From positions 1 through 64,000 of the forward strand of contig JAMKCH010057966.1 of NCBI GenBank assembly GCA_023653785.1: a DNA stretch of 64,000 nt, in the 5' to 3' direction. Origin of the DNA: Ophioderma brevispina (lineage: Eukaryota > Echinodermata > Ophiuroidea > Amphilepidida > Ophiodermatidae). The stretch's first letter is position 1; every line of letters starts with the position of its first letter. The position numbers and the translations under genes are program-made. The notes beneath the pieces were generated by a model. It was not told the origin of the DNA. It did not search any database and saw nothing but the letters and a program-made list of their open reading frames with translations. This document shows, in pieces, positions 47,566-58,443 of this stretch.

Positions 47566-47870
47566 TCCGATTTAAGTATATAAGTTTCATCTTGATAGAA
47601 TGGCCTTTACCCAAAAACCCCCATCTGAAAGTTTCTCACTATATTTAAATCCGTTTTGATGCGGAGATTAGGAACTGAGTTTGTGAGGTGTAAAAATAAT
47701 ATTGGTTCGACCACAAATGGTGGAGTTAATTTTCGCTCATAACTTCCAAAACCAAACATCTTTAGCCCTAAGATTTCACAGGGTAAATGAGCAGCAAATA
47801 GTAGCTACAAAAGTCGACCACTTACCGGTAAAATCTGGGGTCTGAGGGAGAGCTATTAGGCGCTGGGCCA
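47566..47870 (+). repeat. Dispersed repeat, family F, longest copy
   Basis: Same sequence as the reverse complement of 30230-30550: ATGGTCCGATTTA, ATAGAATGGCCTTTACCC, TTCGCTCATAACTTCC, CACAGGGTAAATGAG, CCGGTAAAATCTGGGG. No coding signal. Confidence 0.6.
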
Positions 47871-47937
47871 TGGACCTTAATGCCATATGAAAAACACCCC
47901 CGAAGAAATTCTCGCAATAACGAGAAATGTCTTGAAA

Positions 47938-48490
47938 TCATTGGAACCCGGAAAAAACAAGTAGCAGTGGTAAGACAAGGCGGCCACACCGAGTTAGACC
48001 GCAGATACCTGTGATCGTCAGCAGCGGAGGAGGAGTAGCTGAAAATCTCTGATAAAGTTTTTTCCTCAGCTGATTACATCTCTTTGAAAGGTATATACTT
48101 GGCATCAGGTGGGTTGTACTTGCCACCCTGGCGGCAATTTGCGAATACAAGGATGGCGCCCCATTTCACTGTTAAAAACCCCAAATTGCAGTTTCCATGG
48201 AGAAAGGACACCCCCAAAGTGCCTTGGTAATTGGTTTTTTTTAATAATCTTCATTTTTTTTTTAACTATTAAATTATTAGCTTTTTGTGGTGTTTCGTTT
48301 TTAACAACAAAAAATCCCAAGTGGCCGCCATTTTAAAGCAGAAAAACCCAAAATCACCTTTTCACAGAGAGATCAACCCAAAATACATGTTTATCATTTT
48401 CTCATCTTATTATATATCTCTAATAGATATACTATATAAAATTAAGAGGATGTAAAATTGTACCCTGAGGCAATTAGAAAAATCCAAGAT
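47938..48490 (+). repeat. Dispersed repeat, family G, copy 1
   Basis: The words GATGTAATCAGCTGA (inverse), ACTTTATCAG, AAAAATCCAAGATGG and GATGTAAAATTG are shared with about 53260-53520 in opposite orientation. Borders the DIRS-like remnant. Confidence 0.5.
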
Positions 48491-48699
48491 GGCTGCCGTG
48501 TGACAGACGGGGGCAACTCAAAATGATTTTTGTAGCTGTACATAACCCGAAAGCCGACCAACTGATTGTGCTGTTTTCGATTTACGCTACGATGTGAGGC
48601 AAACCAGCGGCTGTGTCCTTCGCTAACGGACCATATGGGTTGGGGGTGTTTAGATGAAAAGCTGTTATGTCTTCCAGAGTAGCCCTTCAAGATGCTTGA

Positions 48700-49150
48700 G
48701 GTACCATTTTAGTGCCCTGACCGCGGAACAGGGCTTTCTTCGACCGTCCCGCAGCCAATGGCCAGGTCCGGGAGAAACAGTGGGCACGGTGTGAAAGACA
48801 GTTGATTCTTAGCGTGGGGGATGGACACGCCGTCATCGACCACCGCGTGAGCCTCGTCAAGGACAAGGAGTATTTCGGAACCCAATCGCCCGGAAGCGAT
48901 TGCCACCAGAAAGGCCGTCTCCTGTACAGGAGACTGGCCCTTCCAGTGGTTCGAATTCCTCTAAGGAACTGGAGCACTAACGGCAGATCCCACTCCGGAA
49001 ACACGTGAACGGAAACGGGGGAAGACCGAAAACATGCCCCTCAGCAGATTCATGAGGGGATAGGGCTATTAGAGATTACTGTGCTGTCTCTGAAGCCCCG
49101 ATGGAGCGCCCCAATCGCGCTACGGTAGCACTTGACTGGTTGGACGCCCA
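48700..49150 (-). pseudogene. Tyrosine recombinase remnant of the DIRS-like element
   Basis: Minus-strand frames give CYRSAIGALHRGF (about 49140), then AFLVAIASGRLGSEI and LVLDEAHAVVDD (about 48915-48830), and NQLSFTPCPLFLPDL (about 48800). This resembles DIRS tyrosine recombinases: R-S-A-I-S-A in the core-binding part and T-A-F-L-V-A-I-A-S-G-R-R-x-S-E-[IL] before the first catalytic Arg. The later R-H-x-x-R/Y residues are not identifiable. A 37-base C run (49159-49195) breaks the N-terminal part. Confidence 0.7.
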
Positions 49151-49157
49151 AACCATC

Positions 49158-49158
<1 letters not shown>

Positions 49159-49195
<37 letters not shown>
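49159..49195. repeat. Poly-C tract (37 bases)
   Basis: Lies inside the recombinase remnant, where related elements would code for protein, so it was inserted or expanded after the element died. Confidence 0.95.
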
Positions 49196-49431
49196 AGGAA
49201 AATTCGAGGAATCCCCGATGGCCTACAGACGCAGACAGCATTGGCGCACCCATCTAGAGACAATGATCAAAAGATTCTCTAGTTGACTTCTCCTTGCTGA
49301 GCAGCGAGCGCGGCCAGCCCGTTCAGAAAGTCCCGCCTGAGTGTATTGTTGGCGTAAATGCGCCAGACAGTCAAGTTGAGTGCGCGGATGGTACGCTCCA
49401 GGAGGGACGCGTCGGCTGGGGAGGATCGCTA

Positions 49432-49870
49432 CTAGGCAGCCACTAGTCCCCCACGAGCAGTTCTAGAAGCCGTTGGAACCACACAGCTGAACTGGCCACA
49501 TGGGGCCATCAACAGAACCAGGCAATTGTAGGACCGAGCTACTCTCGAGACCTCGGTATCATCGCTATGGGAGGGGAGGGGAGGAGGGGGGATACATAGG
49601 CACTGATCCACCATCGCATCCTGACACACGCGCTCTGGGATCTTGACCCAGAGTAGTACGCCTGAAGCTGGTGATTCCCAGTGGAGGCGAATAGGTCCAC
49701 GTGGGGACGCTGTAGCCTCTGAAAAATTTAACCGGCAGAGTGCCATTCCACTTGACGACACCTAACGTCGATGGCGCCTGGCATTGCGTGCCCCTTTCCG
49801 GGAGAGGACGTCTGCTAGGTCGTTCTCCCCTGGTACATGTGATGATATTATTTAAGGCACTGCCCGTTGC
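49432..49870 (-). pseudogene. RNase H to recombinase connector of the DIRS-like element
   Basis: Minus-strand translation near 49710 gives RPHVDLFASTGNHQLQAYYS, matching the P-x-V-D-L-F-A-T-x-x-N-x-x-L-P-x-Y-x-S connector seen in DIRS-type pol. It is followed near 49530 by CLVLLMAPCGQFSCVVPTAS, matching the [VL]-L-[IL]-A-P-x-W-P-x-Q-x-W-F segment. Frame shifts between neighbouring pieces are needed. Confidence 0.75.
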
Positions 49871-49889
49871 CTGCACCATTCTAGGAGCC

Positions 49890-50300
49890 TGACTACCTCC
49901 CTGCAGAGACGGAGGTTCCTTGCTCACCCCCACCCACCCTGTTGAGGTAGGCCACTACCGTCATGTTGTCGGCATCGACAGGATCACCTTTCCGCTGGTC
50001 AGGGCGATCCAGTGCCTCAGTGCCAGGAAGATTGCCCAAAGCCCGAGCACATTGATATGATAGCGAGCTTGCAGGGGCGACCAACGGCCCCGACCCCGAC
50101 ACCTTGTGGGGACCCTAAAGTGGGCCCTCACCACGAAAGCATCTGTCGTCAGCGTCACGGAGGGTGTTAGTTTCCTGAAGGGGGCTCCCACTTCCAACTT
50201 CGTGGATGTGTCCACCAAATGAGGTCGGGAACCAGCGCAGGGGCACTGGAAACGGAGGGACATTGGGTGGTATCAGGGTCGGAAGTACCTGAGCATGTGG
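49890..50300 (-). pseudogene. RNase H domain of the DIRS-like element
   Basis: The minus-strand frame 50263-49961 contains TPSVTLTTDAFVV, then GRWSPLQARYHINVLGLWAI and FLALRHWIAL. In the next frame, 50102-49893 continues with DADNMTVVAYLNRVGG. These match the RNase H pattern of DIRS pol: T-T-D-A-S, W-S-P-x-[EQ]-x-x-x-H-I-N-x-L-E-L-x-A, and T-D-N-x-x-x-V-A-Y-[LI]-N-x-x-G-G. The usual Glu of LEL is Gly here and the TDN is ADN, so two presumed catalytic residues are changed. At least one frameshift separates the two parts. Confidence 0.8.
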
Positions 50301-50430
50301 ATATGGATACCCCTCATGCGTAATTGCAGTAGGAACCATCCCAAAATGGGCTGGCCATGAAGTCAAGAAGCCGAAGCCATAGCCTGGCTGGGACCGACCT
50401 GCTCTCATGAGGCAGTCAACATCCATTATT

Positions 50431-52719
50431 CTGGAATGCTATGGGCAATCTGCATATCAGTCGCTGTCGGAGCCAAAGGACCAGAACGACGGACATCTAA
50501 AGTAATTCGAAGTTCGGCTTCTGCACCTAACTATGTTCTTGCCACCCACAATGCAGCCTTCAAGGAAATGTGCTATGTGCAATCTAAGGTAGCTATCTTG
50601 GAGGAGATCTGAATCTGCATCCTCTGAACTGGTACACACTCAGAATGGCTGAAACGAAGAAGGCCAGTCTCTGTTGCAGTCGCTGTGCCCAATGATGTGC
50701 CCTTAGCTCCTAAATGAATTATGGAACGGGGGGTGGTGTGAATATTTCGATTAGAAACGGGGCTGAGACGACCGGACACAACACATCTATCCTGACCTTT
50801 TTCGCATGCGTTGTTACAGCTGGGGAACAAGTGCCAGGCCCCGATGAACGTTTTGATATCGTGCAGCCCGCGGAATCGTCTGTTCAATGAACAAAAATGG
50901 TTATTAAATTACTCAAATTAAAAAAAATTAAAAAACAAATTAACTGCCCACGTTACTACAAATATGTCAGGGCCAGTGGCGCAAGTATTAGGACACATAA
51001 TTACAAGCAGCGATGCATTGACATGTCAGATGCCGAATACGATCGTATTTATCATGGCATGGTTAAGCAAGGCAGACTTCACTACACGGATGGGGTCTTG
51101 TACACACACACACGTACACGCCCTGCCACGCACGATGCATTGCAACTCAATGATATTGATTGCGTATGTGTGCGAAATGGAAATTTCACACTTTTTGAGA
51201 GTTAAAACACATATTGAAATCCATATACTAAAATTACATGGCCTTGTTCTGCCTACAACGCAAAACTGGGTATCGTATCGGAAGATGAAGTGAGCAACTC
51301 GGGCTAGCCTCAGTCAATGCTCCCACACAAACACACTGGCAATCGCCGCGGCCGGCCAGCTATATGGGCAGCTATTATTTACTATCATTTAGGCCACGTA
51401 TCTTGCAGTTTTTCTTGATAGTAGATGAAACATTGTTAGGTAGCTCTGGCCGGAATGGGTGACCTTTGAATCGCTGCTCTGTAGCATCCATGCCCCACGT
51501 TTTCACAGTGAATTGCCGTAAACACCTCTGCCACCCACCATATTGGGGTGTGGCCGGTACTAGGTCAGAGCATTAACATAAGCTGTTACGGGGTCCATCA
51601 CGCATTTTTAAAACTGTCAATTTTACTCACCTTGACTACAAAGCCATACCAAAATGTCACTATTCTATTGTAACGGATGTGGCAGTTTATGTCAGTGTAC
51701 TTAACGAGGATGTTAGGCGTCAATAACTGGCGCACAATGAAAAGAAAATTGAAGCCACTGAAGTATACTAAAATTTGCCCTTTATTACAAGTCTACATCA
51801 AAAACTTGTAAAAAACTGTTTCATAATTCCTCATTATGCCTTTAATTTTTGTCGTAATAATTAAATATTCGTGATATTAACACCCAGGGAATCGGAATTA
51901 TACCATAGGAGGTCGGTAAGAGAAGTATTTTAAAACTTTTTCCCCGACAAGGTTTTTGCATCGGAAAAACCCCCGATAATCCTATGTACTAATCCATAGC
52001 CCCGGGGTTCGCTATAAACAACGTGCATGAACTATGATCCACAAAATAGCCGGTCTCAAATTGGGAATTCCAGCTTGATACAGATTGAAATAACAACGAG
52101 GTGTTTTACGTATTGCTCGCTACTTGTGAATGTGGCGATGTGTTGTAACATTTAGTGGAAGGAGAGTAGGCAACGCAAATTTTAAATTGCTTGTCAGTTG
52201 AGGGATTTTTGGAAAAACGGCTGAACGAAATGCAAAATATCGGGTTTTTTGTGGTTTTTTACTAAAAATCTAGTCGGTGCTCACTGGTGGAGCGCCAGAT
52301 AATCTCCTAAATACTTCTTCGTTCTCTGAATGCCAATTTCTCCACTGGGCGATATCTGGTTTAAAATAAAATGGTCACCCCAAAAAACGAACTTTTATCG
52401 GATATTTCCTACCCGTCCCCCAACTTAGGGCATTAACTTTGGTGTCCTGCCCCCCATGTATGAAGTTGATTAAGTGATCATGTGGAGGTAAGTGCTCATG
52501 ATGGAGGTGAGGCACCATGTGGATCAAAGGTGTGGATGTGTCTCTGCAAGTATGACTTGTTCCATCTTATGTTCATGCATGGAGAAGCGGAGGAATGTCG
52601 AAATGAGGAAAACAACACGGTAACCAAGCGGAATAAGAAACGGACAAGAATGAGAAACTATTAATGGGCCAGAAGGTCAAGTATAGGTGTGCCAATGATC
52701 TGGTGACAACTAGTAGTAC
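50431..52719. other. No gene recognised
   Basis: 50430-50890 continues the GC-richer composition of the DIRS-like remnant, and its minus-strand frame may be part of it, but I do not see reverse-transcriptase motifs. The plus frames at 50897-51293 overlap and include a CACACA microsatellite-like run near 51101. No exon recognised. Confidence 0.4.
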
Positions 52720-52892
52720 GGTGTAGAAGTAACCTTCCGGGGCGTAACTTCATACTCCGGAACAATGGTGAACAAGTGGGCAATCGATTCAGTGCCACTC
52801 TTTACGAAACCATTAGTTTAACGCTTTATTCCGTTATCGTCTATGAGCACGGACTAGGCTTCCCCCCACAGGACTATATCTGCTTTCACACG
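52720..52892 (-). mobile_element. Foldback MITE, family B, reversed copy
   Basis: Starts GGTGTAGAAGT and ends GACTATATCTGCTTTCACAC, the reverse order of 3760-3936. The interior ACGCTTTATTCCGTTATCG and CTATGAGCACGGACTAGGC correspond to the reversed middle of that copy. Confidence 0.65.
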
Positions 52893-53199
52893 GTAATTAT
52901 ACTCTACAACAATTGGTTATTACTAGGGCTTATAGTGTCTGAGTGCTTAAAAATACACCCCTACGAGCAATGTGTAAGAATACTCTTTCCCCTTCTTTAT
53001 CATTGATGGAGGTAATTTATTTTACGAAAATCAGCGCCTTTAAAAACATCAGCGGCGGCATCTTTGAATATCTTTTATAGCCAATGTGACAATTAATTGT
53101 AGTATTTTATAGTTACAAACATATATGGGCCAAGGGAAAATAACAGTCAACTTTAAAACATTGTAGGGACTTGTATTTTTGTTGCACTCTCATGAAATG
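52893..53199. other. No feature recognised
   Basis: AT-rich spacer between two repeats. Confidence 0.4.
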
Positions 53200-53525
53200 T
53201 GCTTTTTGTGATTTCCTACTTCAAAAAGGGCGAGGCCAGCTTGGATTTCACTAAATTATTCAAGCCATGACTCTAAATCTACATTTGCATTGTAAGTTTC
53301 CTACCCAAAAAATCCACAATTAGCACAAAAAAAACACTATTACCTTGCATTTGGGGTTGGCCTGTGCGTGTAAAAGGCAATTTTTGAGTTTTTAACAGCC
53401 CAATGGCGCCCATCTTGGATTCTTCCAAATTGACAAGGGTTGCAATTTTACACCCACCTTGGTTCATGTATACCCTTTCAGAAGATGTAATCAGCTGAAA
53501 AAAATACTTTATCAGGATTTGATCT
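53200..53525 (-). repeat. Dispersed repeat, family G, copy 2
   Basis: Opposite orientation to 47938-48490. It carries CATCTTGGATTCTTCC, TTGCAATTTTACACCC, ATGTATACCCTTTCAG and AGATGTAATCAGCTGA. Confidence 0.5.
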
Positions 53526-54529
53526 CATGCCAAAATCAGGCTTCTCGCTGCGGACTATGATTGGGACGCGGATACTAAAACAATAGCTATGACTACGATC
53601 CAAGCGTTATTTAGACAAGCCATTGGTACAAAAAATAGTTGTTTTTGTAATTAACCGTTCGCTAGCGCGCTCGCGAAATAATTTACACCACCTTGACCAA
53701 GGCATAATTGAAACGGATGCCAGGTTTGTATGTTTGCTGAATTGTATTTTCTCATGGTATTTTAATGCGAATCGGTGGACAGACCGCAAAAACACGACTA
53801 CTTGATAAAGATGCAAATCGTGGGCGTCATCAGAGTCTTTGGAACTTACTCACAGATGAACAGTCACATTGATAATCATGATTCAAATTATTCAAACATG
53901 TTCTTTACAGGATGGATTTATGACGTCACGGGAGCTACCATATTTCGTTCGTGACGTTCGGAATTTCTTGTGTCTGCAGCATTCGTTATGGGTGTATTAT
54001 CTGCTATTCATCACAACCAAAATGAAATGACAACAAATAACTCCTAGCGTACTATACGAAGACTACAATGAATGATCTAGCGATAAACAAGATTGTTGTT
54101 GGAATTCAGGGAAGCTAAGCTATAGCTACTCATACGGCACTTATTTTAAGCAGCACCGTTGCATTAACACATAAAGAATGGAGTATCCACTTCAGTGTTA
54201 CACCATTGTTACAGGCCCAAGAATTAGCACTGAGTGGTTCACTTTGAATAAGTTAAACTTATAAATTCGCATATAAAATATTATAAATTAATCTAAGTAA
54301 CATAATATAAAATATACTGGTTTATGGCATATCTGGGTGTGGTAGGATAAAAGAATGTTTGAGCTTCAGAACAAGGTCTTCTAAAAATCTGGCCTCGAGC
54401 TATAGAGAAAATTGACATGGGTGCCAACAAGAGATTTCACAAATCAGGTTCCCTTAAAAAAAATGAAAAGTATGATTTGCCCTGATGGAAAGCTTTTCAT
54501 CAAAAACATCCCCTCAAGATTAAGCTGAG
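53526..54529. other. No gene recognised
   Basis: Two overlapping antisense frames at 53607-53816 share no motif with known families. Confidence 0.4.
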
Positions 54530-54690
54530 AAATGTTTCTTGGTACAAAAAGTGTGAAATTTCTAATTTAATATTAGGAGCAAATATGAAATTCATGCCTT
54601 TATATATTGAAAATATAAGCAAATGAAAATCAATTTTTTTCTCTTTTAAGACATTTCTGTAGCCAAATACAAGGTAAGAAATCTATGAGT
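54530..54690 (+). repeat. Dispersed repeat, family H
   Basis: GAAATGTTTCTTGGTACAAA, GTGAAATTTCTAATTT, GGAGCAAATATGAAATTC and ACATTTCTGTAGCCAAATAC also occur, diverged, at 1494-1650, 59092-59210 and 62860-62940. Confidence 0.6.
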
Positions 54691-54974
54691 GTCTAGCTAT
54701 ATGAAATTACTATTAGGAACAATATTTGGGTGCCTCAAAAATCTGTAGCCATTTATAATATTTTATTATAAATACGAATGGTTTACCTGAATAGACAAAG
54801 TTGATAAAGAGAAATGAAGATATGTTTTTCTGGATATTTATTGTTTTGAGAACTGTCCAAAAATATTTCATTTTATATTATTTTTTGCATCAGGTATATG
54901 TAAATGAACGATTGGGGTGTTATCACCACAGCAAATATTGCATTTTCTTCCGTCTAAGTTTCATCTATATCTGT

Positions 54975-55880
54975 TAGTGTGGGATGGTATGTCAATGAAA
55001 CAGTTACCGTAGGGATTTTTGCTGCTAAAGTTGATTTTCGGCTGTGTTTCATTCAATAGGGACCAGGCAGTCAGAAAAATGATGGGTGCAAATTGTCGGA
55101 TGTTGCCCCCTTCTCAAGGGAGAAAAACGTTACGACAGGGAAAAATTTAAAATCGAGTCAAATTGTGGTTTTAATCAGTCACTAACATGTTCGTTTCTTA
55201 TTTAGGATTAAAAAAAGTATAGATTTGCCTAGGATCCGACCTTTAGTTAAAGGGCTATAGCCCCGATAATGGTTCAAGTTCATACTATATACTTATACAT
55301 TGTTTTGAAATTTGTTGAAAATGGTGATAAGTTGTTTGTATTGTTCTCACAGGATCCACAAATGTATTCTTTTGACAGTGTGTGGCATTTGGTTGGGTAA
55401 TTACATAGCAAAATTAGCAGAGTCTACTGTCTATGGGGGCACCAGAATTTTCCCTGGATGTGCAATGGTGAGTATCACCAAAACCGTTTTTTAACATGCA
55501 TTTTCTGTTTTTTTCAGTATGACACAAGGAATCATTTGACACCCACTTTCAACAAAATCGAAGCAGACCCCCAGGGTGACCTTGAACCAATATGGGCTAT
55601 ACCGCTTTTAACTAAATGTTTGGAACCTAGGCCATATATATTATTTTAATTCTATGAGGAGAGGAAACAGTCTCATTAGTATACATTATTAAAACACAAA
55701 ACTTGGACGTGATTTTAAATTTTCCCTGTACTAACATGTCCCCCCTTGCAGGAGGGGCATTTCAGTCCGAAAATTTGCACTCCCATCATTTTCTGACAGT
55801 TTAGGCCCTACGGAAACCCAAACAGCAATAAAATCAATTTTAGCATGAAAATCCTACGGAATAAGCACCAACCCACACTA
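54975..55880. mobile_element. Inverted-repeat element with arms of about 190 bp
   Basis: The left arm (54975-55180) has TAGTGTGGGATGGT, CCGTAGGGATTTTTGCTGC, AAAATGATGGGTGCAAATT and CAGGGAAAAATTTAAAATCG. The right arm (55700-55880) is its reverse complement in the same nested order, with small differences. A spacer of about 520 bp (55180-55700) contains short unassigned frames. Non-autonomous long-TIR or foldback element. Confidence 0.75.
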
Positions 55881-58065
55881 TGTCATTACACTGGGTTTTC
55901 TATAAACAAGGGCGAAGCGGTAAGAATTGTGGACTAGAAAACCTTATTCTGTATTTGAAACATTGGCATTCAATTTCAACAACTGAGGTACGATGGATCA
56001 ACGGCAAAAAAAAAACCAAAACAACACAGGTAGCCTGGCAGTACGTTAGCGTCGAGTCAGGGCCCGAGTTTTTTTTTTAAGGGTGCAAAATGATGTCATT
56101 AGATTTTGTATCAGTATACTCCCGTCAGTATTCTGTAACAAAATTCTGGCTACCCGCGCGTAAACACGGAAGTGTGTGACGAACGCTTGACAACGGGAAT
56201 CCAATACGCAATCAACAGACAGCGCGTGTCATTTGTTTCAGAAAGTATACGGCGATAGTGTGTGCGTATTCCGCGCGTGCGAAAGCAGCCTTACATCTGG
56301 TCAGTGAGCGAGTGTTAGCTATAGTCCGCGAATTCCCATGCGCTCTGCCATGCCTCTGTGTTCAGCGGCCTTCATGCATACGTGGTAGCGAGGCGCACCC
56401 GAGTAATTACCGATCATAGCAACGATCGCGGCGTAGCCTTTATCTGCACTTTGAGGGTACTTAAGCATAAAGGTAACAAACACAACCCCAACTAACTTTA
56501 AGAAAAAATAATGTAGTTAAATTTTTAAAAAATCTCGAAATTCGATAACATCTGTCGGGTTACGCTGAAAGTTGACGCCGTTCCGTTGCTGTTAGGTTGG
56601 CATGTCCTACCCACCCCCCCCCCCGATAAATCTGGGATTTCACAGGGATGGTTTTTTTGTTTTTTTTTAATTTTCTTCCCAAGAATTTGTATACGCTGTA
56701 TAGAAAGTACAGAATCAGTAAAATGTCTGCCTTGTTGGTTAATACATGGATTTTCAAGCTAACCACTTGAAGGTTATGTTAGCACATTCCACGCCATTAA
56801 AATACGAATTTTTGATGATTTTTACGATGTATTGTCGCTGCTCTTCCCTTTAAGGATCAAATAATAGCCCATTATAAGTATTCAATCACACATAATGGCA
56901 ACGATCATTTTCTTGATTTAATGTTTGCTGATGTGTTCTTAATGTTAAATTTATTGATTTAGAAACTGTTCGGAGGTTTCCATGCCGAGTTTACATTCAG
57001 GAAAATGGTGATTTGTCGTCAAATGAGTTGCATTGCAAATTAAAATAGTTTTTTTTTTAAATTTAGACCTTTCCGCTTCAGAATTACTCTTTGCAATGAC
57101 ATATTTCGGTTTTGGTTTTTTGTGACCCCCCATGTCAGATCTGACATATCTGGCACGGCCTATTCGGTGTATCATTCCGTTTAGCTCCATTTATTGGAGC
57201 CAATTGGGAATTTAATCCCGTTTAGAATTTAGACATGGACAGTACGCGGTATCGCATACACTATCTATCCAGATGGTCCGTTTGTTTATGATCCGCTTTG
57301 AATAGGCCTATTTTGCACCACGGCGATCTTAAATCAATTCTTTTAAAAGGAATTGCACGTTCAATCATATGAATCATGTGTTGTTGTAATTTTTAAATTT
57401 TATTGAATATGATTTTAATTTAAAAAAAATCATTTTTGTACTCAAAAATGGTATATTCTATTCTGCTAGTATATTTTTAAAACTTTGAACGAATTGAAAA
57501 GTGTGGGCTTTAAGTAGAGAATGTTGAGACAAGGACTTGTTGGAAATAATTAGAGGCTAGATTTGCATAATTGCTTAATTTTGTGTCAATCGGGCCATTA
57601 ACACACTAAAATCTGTGTTTTTTTTTTGTTGTTAGGCAATCTTTTAAAGTAAGGCCTGATTATTTTCTAAGTTTAACTCAAGTCTGTTTATACTTATAAA
57701 AATAAGACAAAATATAAAATACGTATAAATAAAGGACACATTTGTATAATTTTCCCCATATTGTCAGTTTTTTATAGTTTATTATATTTGTAACCCTTTG
57801 TGTATTTAAGTACATGTATTTCGTAAGTAAAATCCTTTGATTTCAACTACTATCCCACTATAAAACAAACAGATCTTTTTTAACTCGCCAAAGTCAAAGT
57901 GTATTTATCAGATGAAAAAGGTTTGGCATACATATATGCATACATATGGAGTAATTTGCTTATTTATGCCTATTTTTTCTCATTTTGTTTTATCACATGA
58001 TTTTTATTCAATTTTTTTTTTTTGCTTTCTTCTGCTTTGCTGTGTATTTAATTTTAATTCAAGTG
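55881..58065. other. No gene recognised
   Basis: A CpG-richer patch lies at about 56150-56420 (GCGCGTGC, GCGGCG), which could be promoter-like, but no adjacent exon is visible. The remainder is AT-rich. A C run lies near 56612. Confidence 0.4.
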
Positions 58066-58443
58066 TTTAGTAAGCGTATACGGAATATAACCCCAGGGTC
58101 GGTCGCTCGTTACGGTAATTTTTAAAATAGCCCGGGAGTGTTCGGTAGCCGTACGAACCATCCTTAAGGACATCGTATATATACAATGTTGCAAGAGGGG
58201 GTCGCCAAGCCGGTGAAAAGAGGTTGTTTTGGTCTGAAGCATATCCGACTTCAAATATCAAGTTTTCTTCTTTACGAAAAAACAATGTGCATTTTTTTTG
58301 TTTTATTAGACAACAACAACGACACAGATTCAAATGAATTGTTTTCACACATTTTACGACGCTTTCATTTCAAAGAATTTGATTGCATGTATTTGTAGAG
58401 TAAAAGTAGTATGCTGTGAAGTAACATGGTTGTATCGCTCAAA

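Larger units (their letters stand above)
48690..50430 (-). mobile_element. DIRS-like retrotransposon remnant (tyrosine recombinase type)
   Basis: Read on the minus strand, domains occur in the order known for DIRS elements: the end of the RT/RNase H connection with an L-x-W-W-x-x-P-R pattern (about 50240-50190), RNase H (about 50150-49930), a P-H-V-D-L-F-A segment (about 49710), a C-L-V-L-L-x-A-P segment (about 49530) and a tyrosine recombinase N-terminal and core part (about 49150-48690). The reading frame changes many times and stops are frequent, so it is dead. GC content is higher than in the surroundings. No split direct repeats or inverted termini were found, so the limits are those of recognised coding. 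Confidence 0.75.
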
